Shown here one piece after another: positions 32,721 through 43,045 of a DNA stretch of 64,000 bases. The stretch is from Tetrapyrgos nigripes (Eukaryota; Basidiomycota; Agaricomycetes; Agaricales; Campanellaceae). The position numbers and the translations under genes were made by a program. Positions within the stretch are counted from its first letter, which is position 1. Each line of letters begins with the position of its first letter. The stretch spans positions 496,001-560,000 of the forward strand of contig JAACJM010000033.1 in assembly GCA_013368315.1 (NCBI GenBank), written 5' to 3'. The notes under the pieces were generated by a model, which worked only from the letters and a program-made list of their open reading frames with translations, was not told the origin of the DNA and searched no databases.

Positions 32721-34150
32721 TCGACGTCATGGCCCTTGGATCCAGTCCAGACCGAGTCTAGACATTTCGGTTGTCGGGATGGCTAGAGACCGGCTTGATT
32801 TGAGTGGCAACGAAAAGGGGTGGGAGTTTGAGGTCGTGGTAAAATTTTCGAGGTCGACATAAGTTAACTCGGCCTTAAAAGGCCTCGTAACAGTTCAAGT
32901 GAATATTCTGCTAGATGCTATATCTGCTGGCCCGCCACGTAAACTGGTTGGAATTCAATGCGCCCAGTTTGGAAGGGCCCTCTGGTAACTCTGCACTTCG
33001 AACTTAGGGTTGTGCTCCTCCCACTACAAGACTTGTTAGACAGTGTAAGGGACCAGGCCATGAGCCTGGAATAGGAAGAGGCTCGAAAGAGGCTAAGAAC
33101 CTTAGGGGGAAAGACTAGAGTTGATTCTGCTAAGGAACAAGTAGCTAAATATAATGTATAAGTACCTAGGGAATGAATACAATCAATATGGAACATGTAT
33201 GAGCATGATACAAATGAGAACTATGAAACTAGCATGAATGATCACTGACTAGTTAGATATATAGGGAGTTTGGGGAGGTAATCATGACAGAGAGCCTTGA
33301 AGAGACCAAAAGAGTGTATGTGTGAAGTTTAGATAGAACAGATGGCAGGAGGAGGCTGAATTTGTTTTTTGGAATGGATGATGATGGTGGAGTGTCTGTG
33401 AGGAAGATGATGATCTCAATGGGGGTAGTATATTGTGGATGTGCAAGAAGGAGCCAGTGAGGAAGATGATGGTCTCAATGGGGATAGCAGTATCCTGATC
33501 CTCCACAGGTGGGATCAAGGACACCAACAAGGGCTTCGCAAAGCGAATTGATCGACTTTTCATCAAACCTTTGCAAAAGAATGGTTCGAGTCTATTGAAC
33601 TGGTAATATATCACTTTACACAGACGAATAAAAGTCGGACAAGTACCCACTGGATATACACATAAGATATGACCGACTCGCATTTCTGAGGGTGTCACCA
33701 GTAAAGAGTAGTAAGAAAATACCTTGATGCTTGCCAATGTCATGTTGAAAGAGGTATTCGGTATTCGCTGTTAAGTTGAGGACAAGTAGTCTTCTTGAAA
33801 CAAAGCGACAAACTTAGTACTGGGTTGGAGCTACATCACCAGCATGAGAAGGCTCCAGAAAGGTTAAAGCTTCCAGTGACATCCTAATTCGAAGATGGGG
33901 CGCCCCAGGCGTCAGCCATGGCTTAGGTGAGGACAAGGCAAGAACGCGGAATGGAAGGTGTCATTGACCCTTCAGATCTTTAGAAGTCTTGACTAAGAAG
34001 CCACTTTAAGTCGGCTTGGGACAATTGGCTGATGACCAGCCATTGCAACACTAGGTGTGTTCGCACTCAGGGTAGTAGATTATGTCAAGCTCCAATCAGC
34101 ATTGCCGCATAGCAACAAAGGACGTTTAAAATTGTAACTCTGGGACGAAC
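32721..34150. other. Intergenic with a short imperfect direct repeat
   Basis: The sequence GTGAGGAAGATGATG(A/G)TCTCAATGGGG occurs twice (about 33,399 and 33,457) in direct order. The minus frame 33282-33743 (153 codons) is rich in Leu/Ser/His without motifs, and probably not a gene. The texture of 32,930-33,350 suggests an old LTR, but I could not find paired ends. Confidence 0.35.
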
Positions 34151-34239
34151 AATATGTCAGGAAGAATGAAGAACGACTCTGATAAACGAATATTTGCGAA
34201 AAAAATACAAGAAAGCTCGAGAAACCAAGACTCACCCTC

Positions 34240-34693
34240 TATTTTGGCTCTTCCCCTTCCCCCTTCCCCTTCCCCCACTACTTCCTTCCCCCATCTCTAT
34301 CCCTCGCTCTCGACTCAGCCCCCATCCCCCAAATCTCCATAACAGTCTTCCCACCCCTTCGGCACATGACGGCGCAGATGTCTTTTCTGTCCCTACCCCA
34401 GTGCGTCTCAATACCCATACCCATCCTTAGATCCCCACTATCAAGCTCTGGCTCTGGGAGCGAGTCGATGATTTGGTCAGGAACGGTTCTATGGCCATAG
34501 AACGTTCAGTCCCGATTGAAGACCTGGTCACCTTGGGGAAAGGCAAAGAAGTAGACTCCCGCAACTGGGGATCTGTTGGTATCAGCTCTGAAGAATTAAA
34601 TGTTGACGCCCAGCGAGCCGCGTTGGCATCCTGGAAAAATACCAATGATACCCACCGAGACAACCAGGAACGAGACCCCGACCTCACCCCATG
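34240..34693 (+). pseudogene. N-terminal part of a gypsy Gag pseudogene
   Basis: A plus-strand frame runs up to the boundary of the long-TIR element, with IPTIKLWLWERVDDLVRNGS, then IERSVPIEDLV and SWKNTNDTHRDNQERDPDL. It is preceded by a Pro/Ser-rich stretch at about 34,240-34,330. The Gag pseudogene continues on the far side of the TIR element at about 37,045. The link between the halves is inferred from the flanking duplicate and from the shared frame style. Confidence 0.4.
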
Positions 34694-34694
34694 A

Positions 34695-37030
34695 TGCGGG
34701 GGCTTTATAAAATCCATGGCGTAACCATGCAAACCGGTTTATAAAAGCTATGGTTCAACCATAGGCACTTTTACAAAACTTATGGCCAAAATAACCATAG
34801 CTATCCATAGTACACAACGCTCAGGCCCTCAAGGTCTCAAGGAGAATTAAGCCATGTACCAGCGAGGTCCACGGCTCTGGACCAAGGTCCATGCATTGCA
34901 ATCCACAGTGCGTTGCGCGTTCCTTACTTAAATTACGGTACATTATCGTCTTGTAACTACAGTACACTGTAAACTGTACAAATGTGAATCTAATTGATAA
35001 CACCTTTCCAGCAATAAAATTGGCAGGCAGCTTCTCCCACTTAGTCCTACATGTGCCATTGTCCGTCATCCCGGTTAGTCTCACATTGGTCTCACACGCA
35101 CATCGCGCTGATACTCAGCGCACGCTTTACGCCCCTCTGCACACTCTGCCAATGAACTAAGACATTCCAAATCACCACTAGACCAAAGTTTCACCTCATA
35201 TTCCAAACCCGGATGTGGTATTTTTTCGTCAGAGAACGAGAGTAGAGTCATGTACCAGTTGTGTACCAGGGCTAACTGCAGAGTTGGACAGGGAACACTC
35301 TTGACCCTTGAGTAATAAGGGTTCTGGCAGAAAGAACGAGAGAAGGTGTAGAGCGGAGAGTAGAGCAAGGAGCAGTGTTGACGGGAAACTGACGGGAACC
35401 CATGACGTGTTGACACCATGCGTCAGCATCATGTGTTGGCGTGTCGACGCGCGTCGCGCGCGACTTGCGTTACGCGTCTGGTCCGTCTTGTTTCTATTAC
35501 ATGATTTATTGGAGGAGGTTTACTCTGGCTGAGACCATTGTAAGATCCTACTTCCCCAATAATTTGAACAACAGCGGGTACCATGACGGAGAATTTTGTA
35601 TGATCAAAATTCGGAGTGTATGACTAAAATTCGGGTGTCGTCTTTACAGATTCCCCCCGGTTGAGCCGTACTTCTCCAGACATTTCTTTCATGAAAAAGG
35701 CTGTCCCTGTTCCCTGTGAAAGTAATTACAGCCATAGTAGATACATACCTCAGGAGAATTCTGATTGTGTATGATCAAAAATCAGTTGTAAAATTCCCAA
35801 CTTTGTACACCCTGAGCATGATTATGCTCTTCTATGGTGCATCGGTGTTGCTTGAAGCCTCGACATGTAGTGTAGGGATCATAGAGACATTATGATTCTG
35901 CATAGTATTAGTAAATGAGTACTAAGTAGTAAGTACTTCAGTTAAAGTACAGTGTGGTACAGGCCATATTCTGGTCCCATTGGCACTGGTTTGTGCCTTG
36001 TCTGATAAGGCGAATGGTATTCTACCTTGGTATGTACAGTGACCTAGGGTCTCGACATATTCAACTACATATACTGTACAAACAGCACTAGAGTCATGGA
36101 ATTGGAATTTTGCTCATACAGGGTCTATTTTTATGTTACACCAGCTTGTACTGGACCTTAGATGCACTGTTTCTTGCTCTCAGTATTGTAAATGAATGAA
36201 GCGTTGTGAGATAATCACCATAATGTGTGCAAACAGTACCGGTATTGCGATTCTGAACGAATTTCGATCATACAACAGTAATTTCGGTCATACACAGTCA
36301 TACAACATTGATTGTAGCCTACCGGACATTGAGCGCACGATGTCTTGCTCTCGGAACTGCAAATTGATGAAGCATATCTTCATTACGCACGGAAATAGCA
36401 TCGGCGTAGGGATTTCGAAGGAATTTCAGTCATGCAACGGGAATTTTGGTCATACATGGGATTTTTGGTCATACAACGTAAATTGGGTTGGACCTGGAAC
36501 GCACAATTTCTTGCCCTGGGACAACCCTGGGAGCTGCGAATCTGCGGAGCATAGTATAATCATCATCATTTCCCAGAGAAATAGGATCGGTACTAGGATT
36601 TTGAAAGAATTTTGGTCATACACAGGATTTGATAAGTATTGTAAATCAAATATCATGGTGGCAATACCCAATCAAAACCCTCACGTTAGCATATCAGAGG
36701 ATAAGAGGAGTACGCCAGCAATGTAGAGGGCAAACGATGAAAGCCCCAACTGAAAAGCGATGAGGCAAGCTGATGGACAGGAGAAGATGCTGTGCTGCCA
36801 TGTGGCGGAACAAGCTGTTGCCACGACATTGCTGCTTTCCGAAATGGGAAATGGGCGGTGGACCAGTGACGCTGGGGTCGTGAGAAGAGGTCCAGGAGGT
36901 GCTGGATTTTTTAAAAATCGCGCGCGAGCGGAGTGCTTTAATAAAAGTGCCTATGGTTGATTGATATGTTTTATAAAACGTCTTGCATGGTTAGACCATG
37001 CAAATTTTATATACTTTTATAAAAAAATGT
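34695..37030. mobile_element. DNA element with long terminal inverted repeats (about 2.3 kb)
   Basis: 34,700-34,780 and the reverse complement of 36,934-37,027 share TAACCATGCAA, GTTTATAAAA and CAACCATAGGCACTTTTA in the same order, giving inverted repeats of about 80-90 bp. Flanks carry CCGACCT on both sides (about 34,678-34,684 and 37,044-37,050), a 7-9 base duplication with end mismatches, as in Mutator-like elements. The interior has no transposase. It carries many copies of GTCATACA (plus, 36,110-36,625) and its complement TGTATGA (35,590-35,775). A CpG-rich knot, CGACGCGCGTCGCGCGCGAC, is at 35,446-35,465. Confidence 0.65.
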
Positions 37031-37044
37031 GTGTTATGACCTGC

Positions 37045-38200
37045 CGACCTGGAAGTAAAACCATACTCGTTCTGCGTGGGTCAAAGACATTGAAGGTGAG
37101 GGAGACAGCAACAAGGAAAACACTCCTGTTAAGTCCTCGACGTCCTCACAAAGACATGTGCCGCTGTCTGATATCACCAGACATGAAGAGGAATTGTTGA
37201 AATTATGTGGATGTATCAAGGAACTCGAAGATGCCACACATAGATCTATTGCTCCCGAAATAGAGCAACACAAGACCACTACCTTGGCGGATGCACTTGC
37301 CAAGCCCTCTAAGAAGACCTGTATCAACCTTGCAAAACCTGGTAAACAGGTGGATCAAGGGAGCTGCCTGGGTCAGGTCATCTTCGGGGGAAACAATGAC
37401 CCTCCTCCTAGCCCTAGTGACTCTGACTCCTCATCTGCCTCGTCTCCTCCCTCTTCATCCAGCCCTTCTTCGGATACTTCTTCTAGCTCGTCGTCGAGTT
37501 CTGGAAAAGCTAAGAAGAGGAAGGGTTATAAGAAGAAGCATGGGAAAAAAAGAAAAGCTTTTGGGTGTTTTGTGCACGAAGCATGTGAATATGTCGAGCA
37601 GGGGAAAGTAAAAGGGTACCGAAAGGTGGTGTTCACCATCTCGGGATACCTTAAGAAGGAGGCCTAGGACTGTTACATTAGTATGGTATCCGAGAATGTA
37701 TATGCCTGGGATCTAGAAGACTTTTTTATCACCTTATTGAATTATTGTTTCCCAATGGATTACATTGGGAAACTCCACAAGGACATTGACCGATGTTTCC
37801 AAAATGCTAAAAGCGTGAAAGCTTACGTTCATGAACTTAAAGAATTATTCAATTTGGTGGGACAAAAAGACGAATGTACCTGCGTAACTTGACTCTGGAA
37901 AGGATTCCGTCAATTCATTCGTGCTGAGCTCTACCGATCGAATCTACACCCGGAGATCTCCTCTTGGGATGAGGTAGTTGAAACTGCTGAAGTCATTGAG
38001 TTGGCTGAAGAGGGTGCTCGGAACGAGAGGAACACTCAGGCCCGTCAGTACCATACTGATCGATGGAATAATAACAGGTGTACCGATACTGTAAAGGAAA
38101 GGGACAAATGGAATAATGTCCCTAACCACAGGTGAAGGCCACCAGGAAGAGGTCCAAAAACCCTGAAAGAGGAAGTTCGAGAATTTCTCAAAAATGTTCA
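37045..38200 (+). pseudogene. Gypsy-type Gag pseudogene (two in-frame stops)
   Basis: One frame runs through 37,158-38,140 and is interrupted by TAG at 37665-37667 and TGA at 37890-37892. In order it shows an acidic Ser-rich linker (DSDSSSASSPPSSSS), a basic cluster (KKKHGKKRK), then the Gag core: FVHEACEYVEQGKV, AWDLEDFFITLLNYCFP, RCFQNAKSVKAYVHELKELF, LWKGFRQFIRAELY and HPEISSWDEVVETAEVIE. These are hallmarks of a basidiomycete gypsy capsid domain. Both stops fit CAG to TAG and CGA to TGA. The frame degrades after about 38,140 and no pol follows. Confidence 0.8.
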
Positions 38201-38576
38201 CACTGCCCAGAGACATTTATTATATGTGCTGAGAAGTTAGCCCAGAAGTTAAAAGGAAACAATGACTTTCTGGGGCTTAAAAGTTGTATAGAAACAATTA
38301 CTTCTATGCATGGGGAAGACAGCTAGAAAGATATCCCAATCTAGAAGCTTTCCCGGAGTGGAAAGTCAAAAGTAAACAATTACTTTCGAGTGGCGAAAAT
38401 ATTCCCTTTGTGGGACTGAATAGTTTGACTATCCAGTCCGGGAAAGGAAATGGGTGCTCTGTGGGTCTACTCTCGGACAGCGGTGTGTCATAGTAGCTAC
38501 AGCGCCGTATCCCCGAGGGTCCGAGCATAGGTCCACTCCCTCTCTGCGGGGTAATGTTGTCCGAAGATATGGCCCA

Positions 38577-38780
38577 ACGACATCCCGGCGCTGCTACTTT
38601 CGTGATCACCGTGACTATCCTTACCCCATAGTCGCCCCTTCAGCATCAACGACATCCCGGTGCTGCTACTTTCGTCATCACTATCCTTACCCCATAGTTG
38701 CCCCTTCAGCATCAGCGACATCCCGGCGCTGCTACTTTTGTCATCACTATCCTTACCCCATAGTTGCCCCTTCAGCATCC
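38577..38780 (+). repeat. Tandem repeat, three units of 72, 66 and 66 bp
   Basis: Units 38577-38648, 38649-38714 and 38715-38780 each begin (A/G)CGACATCCCGG and end CCCCTTCAGCATC. They differ by a few bases and a 6-bp insert in the first. The 66-bp period is a multiple of three and open on both strands, but no gene context is seen. The last part of the unit recurs at about 40,155-40,190. Confidence 0.85.
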
Positions 38781-38940
38781 CTCACTTCTCACTGGATCCC
38801 ACTCTTGTATTTCAAGTTTTATTGCAGTACGTCTAATCATACTGACACGTATATACAGAAATATGCATTCTCCCGAGGACATTGTCGTCGTGTGGACAGT
38901 GGTACGCTCTGGACATGAACTGTACACCCTTCGCTTCCAG
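38759..38940 (+). repeat. Direct repeat flanking the MAP65-like fragment (left copy)
   Basis: This shares CCCCTTCAGCATCCCTCACTTC, a TACAAGTTTTATTG-like stretch, ACTGACACGTATATACA, TATGCATTCTCCCGAGGACA and GAACTGTACACCCTT with 40,181-40,322. The two copies bracket the gene fragment at 38,941-40,157. Confidence 0.8.
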
Positions 38941-40157
38941 TGGAAACATCAAAGCTACAAGAACTAGCGTTGGAGAGTTGAGGAAGGAGACCGCTCTTCC
39001 GAGAAGATTTGAACAGGCATCAGAATACCAAGAGAAACTCAGACAAGTAGGTGTCACTTGGCGCTATCAATTCATTGTGTACTGACGATTTACTAGTTGT
39101 ACCATATATACCATCTCACAAACCGTCTCAATGCTCTCGCTCGAACTCTTGACTTCTTCAGTCATGATATCCTTCATCCAACTCCTGCACCAGCGCAGGA
39201 AGACGAGAGTAGCAATCGAGTTGGAGAAAGAGCTTGTCAGAGGCAAAAGCAAAGTAGTAAGTCTTATGTCTTCACCTCTCAGTGCAATCCTGACTAGTCT
39301 CTGCAGCTCAAACATCTCAACCAATTATCCGAACTTTTACAGAACTAGGGATCACACCACCCACATTAGAAGACCTCGAACCCATACCGCGCTCTACTTC
39401 ATCTTCCAACTCGCGATCTACACTCACTCGGACTCCACGCATCCTCCTTTGACCCTTTCATCCTCACAACACCCACTCCCGCTTCTCGTACTTCCAAGGA
39501 CTATTTCCCATTACTCGAATCAGATGACAAAGACTCCCCTTTCTCTTCTTCATCTTCGGACATAGCTCACCGGCGTGTCTTCGTTACCTCAGTTGTCGCC
39601 CGCATCGAAGCAGCCGAGGCAGAGGGCCGTTCAGCTTCTTCTCAGACACTCAGCTCTCCACCTCTTGGCCTCAACAACGTTAATCTATCCGCAGCACTCA
39701 TGTCTTGGGCATCTCACTTGTGCTCCACCCTCGAAGAAACCAAACGAAGACGAGAATCACATATCCAGGCCATGTATGCTCCACTAGAACCTCTATGGCA
39801 GAGGCTGAAAGTGGACCAAGAGGATATGGATGTGTTCGTCGACATGAACCGGGGTAGTACAGAAGAGTGTGTTAGGGCTTATGAGGACGAGTTGGAGAGG
39901 ATGTTGGAGTTGAAGAGGGAAAGGATGGGAGACTTCATCCAGCGCACCAGAGGACAAATTTTCAGGTTATGTGATGAGTTGATGACAGGTGAGGAGGAGA
40001 GAGGTGCCTCTGGAGCTTTCATGGATGGTAAGTGGTTATCTATTGTCAATCTTTTTTTCTTCGTATACTAACTACCGAGCATACGGAAGAGTTGTTTGGT
40101 ATTCATGAAGATGAGATTCAGAAATTGCAGGAAGAGAAGAGACTCAAAGCACCGTGA
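38941..40157 (+). pseudogene. Fragment of an Ase1/PRC1/MAP65 microtubule bundler gene
   Basis: Plus-strand exons in shifted frames encode LPRRFEQASEYQEKLRQ, LTNRLNALARTLDFFSHDI, ELEKELVRGKS, LGITPPTLEDLEPIPRSTSS, FILTTPTPASRTSKDYFPLL and SAALMSWASHLCSTLEETK. The conserved core follows: LEPLWQRLKVDQEDMDVF, RGSTEECVRAYEDELERML, RGQIFRLCDELMTGEE, and after an intron TEELFGIHEDEIQKLQEE. This matches the middle of MAP65 proteins, which cross-link antiparallel spindle microtubules. At least two frameshifts (about 39,345 and 39,440) break it, and both ends of the gene are absent. It lies between direct repeats, so it looks like a captured or duplicated gene piece. Confidence 0.8.
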
Positions 40158-40322
40158 TCACTATCCTTACCTCATAGTTGCCCCTTCAGCATCCCTCACT
40201 TCTCCTGTATTACAAGTTTTATTGTAGTACCTCTAATCATACTGACACGTATATACAAAAATATGCATTCTCCCGAGGACATTGCTGACAGTGACATGCT
40301 CTGGACGTGAACTGTACACCCT
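40158..40322 (+). repeat. Direct repeat flanking the MAP65-like fragment (right copy)
   Basis: Matches 38,759-38,940 from CACTATCCTTACC(T/C)CATAG onward, then diverges at CACCCTTATCAGC. It directly precedes the promoter of the small membrane protein gene. Confidence 0.8.
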
Positions 40323-40439
40323 TATCAGCGGGGTAACGTACCCACGTCCGGTAACCGTCGGGACTCGCAATCGAACATCTTGGTCACACCCATCATGTGC
40401 GGTGACCAAGCGTGTCCTGACAGACTTCTTCCACCTTAT

Positions 40440-40540
40440 GTAAGGGCATAAGTCAAGATCCTTTGTCCTTTCGTCTATAAAAGCCTGACATGAGGACGTT
40501 TCCCTCCAGTAACCTGCTACCAACTTCCATCTTCGTCAAG
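40440..40540 (+). promoter_or_regulatory. Core promoter shared with the paralogue at 63 kb
   Basis: CATAAGTCAAG, TCCTTTGTCCTTTC, the TATA box TCTATAAAA (TATAAAA at 40476-40482), GACATGAGGA, TTCCCTCCA and CCATCTTCGTCAAGGT occur in the same order and spacing at 63,106-63,203. The last motif is the exon/donor edge of a 5'-UTR intron that ends just before the start codon (CAAG then TCATG). Confidence 0.75.
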
Positions 40541-40627
40541 GTGAGTACGCTTCTGCTGATTCTTTTTTTCCCTGATTGAAACCTTCTGAACAGTCGAATT
40601 TCGTTTAGCTTCAAGTATTTTCAAGTC

Positions 40628-40964
40628 ATGTCTAACAAAGGATTCATCGACTTCTTGAAATTCGTCGCTGTCACGCCCATGGCTATCGTTGGCGAAATCA
40701 CGCTTGCGAAAGGAATGGTTACTTTGGAAGATTTGAAGGAGATGGGCCAAGAAATCATCGACATTAGCTCGTACGCTCTCTGCTTTTTCGTCTTTGATAA
40801 AGAATACTTACTTTACCTTCTCCATCAGCGCGACTAGCAAGATATTGTTTATTCGAGGGCCATTCATTACTGGAATTCTTCTCGGTTGGGCACTAATGAC
40901 TATCGCGTTCATGAAGAATTTAGCGAAATGCGAGGTTTACTTTGAACAGAATCGCGCTTACTAA
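40628..40964 (+). CDS. Small one-helix membrane protein, copy A (92 aa)
   Basis: Exons 40628-40770 and 40829-40964, intron GTACGC...CATCAG. The protein starts MSNKGFIDFLKF, has a conserved hydrophobic-plus-TLEDLKE segment (VTPMAIVGEITLAKGMVTLE), and one clear membrane helix near the C-terminus (GPFITGILLGWALMTIAFM) followed by a short polar tail ending in AY. No signal peptide motif and no known domain are recognised. The paralogue at 63,285 has the same first exon length (143 bases), intron position and promoter. The first half is the more conserved, so it may be the functional part. Function unknown. Confidence 0.8.
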
Positions 40965-41759
40965 AAGCTGATGCTCACTACCATTCTGAAGACTCTGTAC
41001 CTCATCATAAGTGAAAGAAAGGAGACGAAGGCAAAGAGTAGGCATCGTATAGTGGAACTGGGCAGCGCCAAGACAAGAAAGTAAAGATTGTGTAGTAGTA
41101 GTGCGATGATACAGTCCTGTTTTCCACTGTTCAGCAGGATCACAGTGGTGTACACGCCGTTGATCCAACGCCAGCACCCATCCATACCTCCAGGGTCAGT
41201 CACCGCACCTCTAGAACCCTTTCGGAAATTGTGGCTCATATCCTGAATCCGTACAACCACCACCTCTATCCATACCTCCCGTTGCAGCATCCATCCCCCT
41301 GTCATAGTGGACACAGCTGAAAAAGACTTGACGATGACAGATACCTTAACAAGTTGGCACAGCGTGACAGACTGCTTGAGGAAAATGAAAGAGAAAGGAG
41401 GACTATACTCCATACTCGGTCGTCTTCACCTCATAGAATTGGGTGCAGCGAGCAGGCAGAATGACTCTCGGAGCTGTCGACACTGTTCGACTAGGTTCCA
41501 AGTGCAACGAGGTCTTGACTCTTCACCGATGTCTTCACCACTATAGACACGGTCAGCATCGAGGACTGCTACAGTGATCATCGTGGTGGTTGCAAGGAAG
41601 GGTTTACGTCGAGTAACACATCTATGATCAAGGAATGTAGTAAGTTGGAAGTAAGAATGAGTGTATATGTGCCAGTATGAGTAAGGATACATGTAGATGT
41701 GCCGGTACCAGGATGGACGTAAAAATCCGGACCATGATGTGTGCATGAGACCTGCAGAG
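40965..41759. other. Intergenic between convergent genes
   Basis: Small frames on both strands (for example 41307-41546 plus, 41426-41759 minus) show no motifs. A short imperfect repeat, TCCATACCTCC, occurs at about 41,182 and 41,269. I see no gene. Confidence 0.4.
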
Positions 41760-42527
41760 CTATGTGGCCGAGTCCTGTGGTCGACGAGCTCTGTTCCTCC
41801 TCGTGGTTGCATCAGGTTCGGAAGTGAGGTTGTCAGCTTGCTCGGCCCTCAGCGCCCTATTCTCCTCCTCCAGTCGTTCCACGTGTAGACGAGTCTTGCA
41901 ATACTTTAGGTGACTTCGGATGAAGTCGTCCGTGGCCCAATCGTGGGCATATTGATTTAGTTGAGGATATCTTGTGGAAGCTTGAGCAAATTTGGGGATG
42001 TCAGCGATGCCTAAAGCGTTGCAAGTTATAGAGATGCACCTTCTTCTGGACCCGCTGCATGTTGACCATGTCCTGTTCTGTGAGAGGCAGAGTATCGTCT
42101 AGATACTTCTTGCATAATGAGTTTACATATTTCTGAGAACGTCTGTCAGTACCACAACTTCGAATGTAGAAGAGCTACATCTACGCACCTTGACATCAGC
42201 ATATATTGCTGGATCCCAACCCAGTTGTTTCCCAAGCGAGTATCCACCCCGACCAGGCCTACCCACCTCACCAGGAGGTTTGCGAATCTTCCTATCCTTC
42301 CTATGCGTAGAAGAGCCGGAAGTAGCTTCGTCACCAGGTACAGCGGATGACTGAGTAGCTGGTATAGGAGAGGGTGAACGAGATGATTCACGATGGTCTG
42401 GCGTACTAGGAGGAGAAGAGCCGCCGGAATCTTGCGTAAGACCGGTACCCTCAGCTACAGGCAGTCTAGACCAGTCGGTTAGGCCAAAAGCTTGAGGACG
42501 ACCACGTATACTGGTGAAGAAGTTCAT
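41760..42527 (-). CDS. Hypothetical protein of a lineage-specific agaricomycete type
   Basis: Exon 1 is 42189-42527 (MNFFTSIRGRPQAFGLTDW, then Ser/Pro-rich and basic). Exon 2 is 42040-42132 (KYVNSLCKKYLDDTLPLTEQ). Exon 3 runs from about 42,010 to the stop at 41760-41762 (YPQLNQYAHDWATDDFIRSH, then a coiled coil LEEENRALRAEQ). Exons 1 and 2 join in phase with GT-AG sites. Exons 2 and 3 do not: the apparent intron would be 29 bases and breaks the frame, so a sequence error, an unusual splice or a frameshift is present. I know no function. It lies divergent to the coiled-coil gene, 518 bases away. Confidence 0.6.
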
Positions 42528-43045
42528 GACTGGAAGAGATATCTAGAGAGGCATGTCTTGATCCTGGCTTTATAGAAGTGCCGGGTGGCTGGCACAGAGC
42601 CAGAGGTACCAATTGTGTACATTGGACAAAGGAAAGAAAGAAGCTTGGACCGGCGGGTAGATCATGTGCTCGATTACTGCATTGTCGATGATTCTTCAAG
42701 TTTTTTCTACCTATTTTCTGAACTCAAACCCAATACTAAAGTGTTGGGAATTTTCTGAACTTGGCGTCTCTATCTCTACCCAAGGAGCAGAGAACACTAT
42801 ACTGCTACACAGTCGTCATTATGTTGGGTGCGTTATCAGAACCCATCCCCATTTGTGTGCTTCGTTCCCCTTTGTCAGATCCTGAAAAGGATCTGCTTTT
42901 ATTGCCTTCTGCCTGCGCTGGAACCACTTGCTCAGCATTTTCCACCCTCCCCTGGTACCCGACAAAGAGAACGACTAGCCATCTGCTGCTTCACCTATAG
43001 ATTCTAAAAGGACGCCCTCGGGTCTTTGCCAATTTGGTTGCCCCT
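42528..43045. promoter_or_regulatory. Shared upstream region of two divergent genes
   Basis: The 518 bases lie between start codons on opposite strands and should hold both promoters. I see no clear TATA element on either side. Confidence 0.4.

Noticed and set aside
33282..33743. 153-codon minus-strand frame
   Set aside because: No motif, biased Leu/Ser/His composition, and its end overlaps a short direct DNA repeat. Probably chance.
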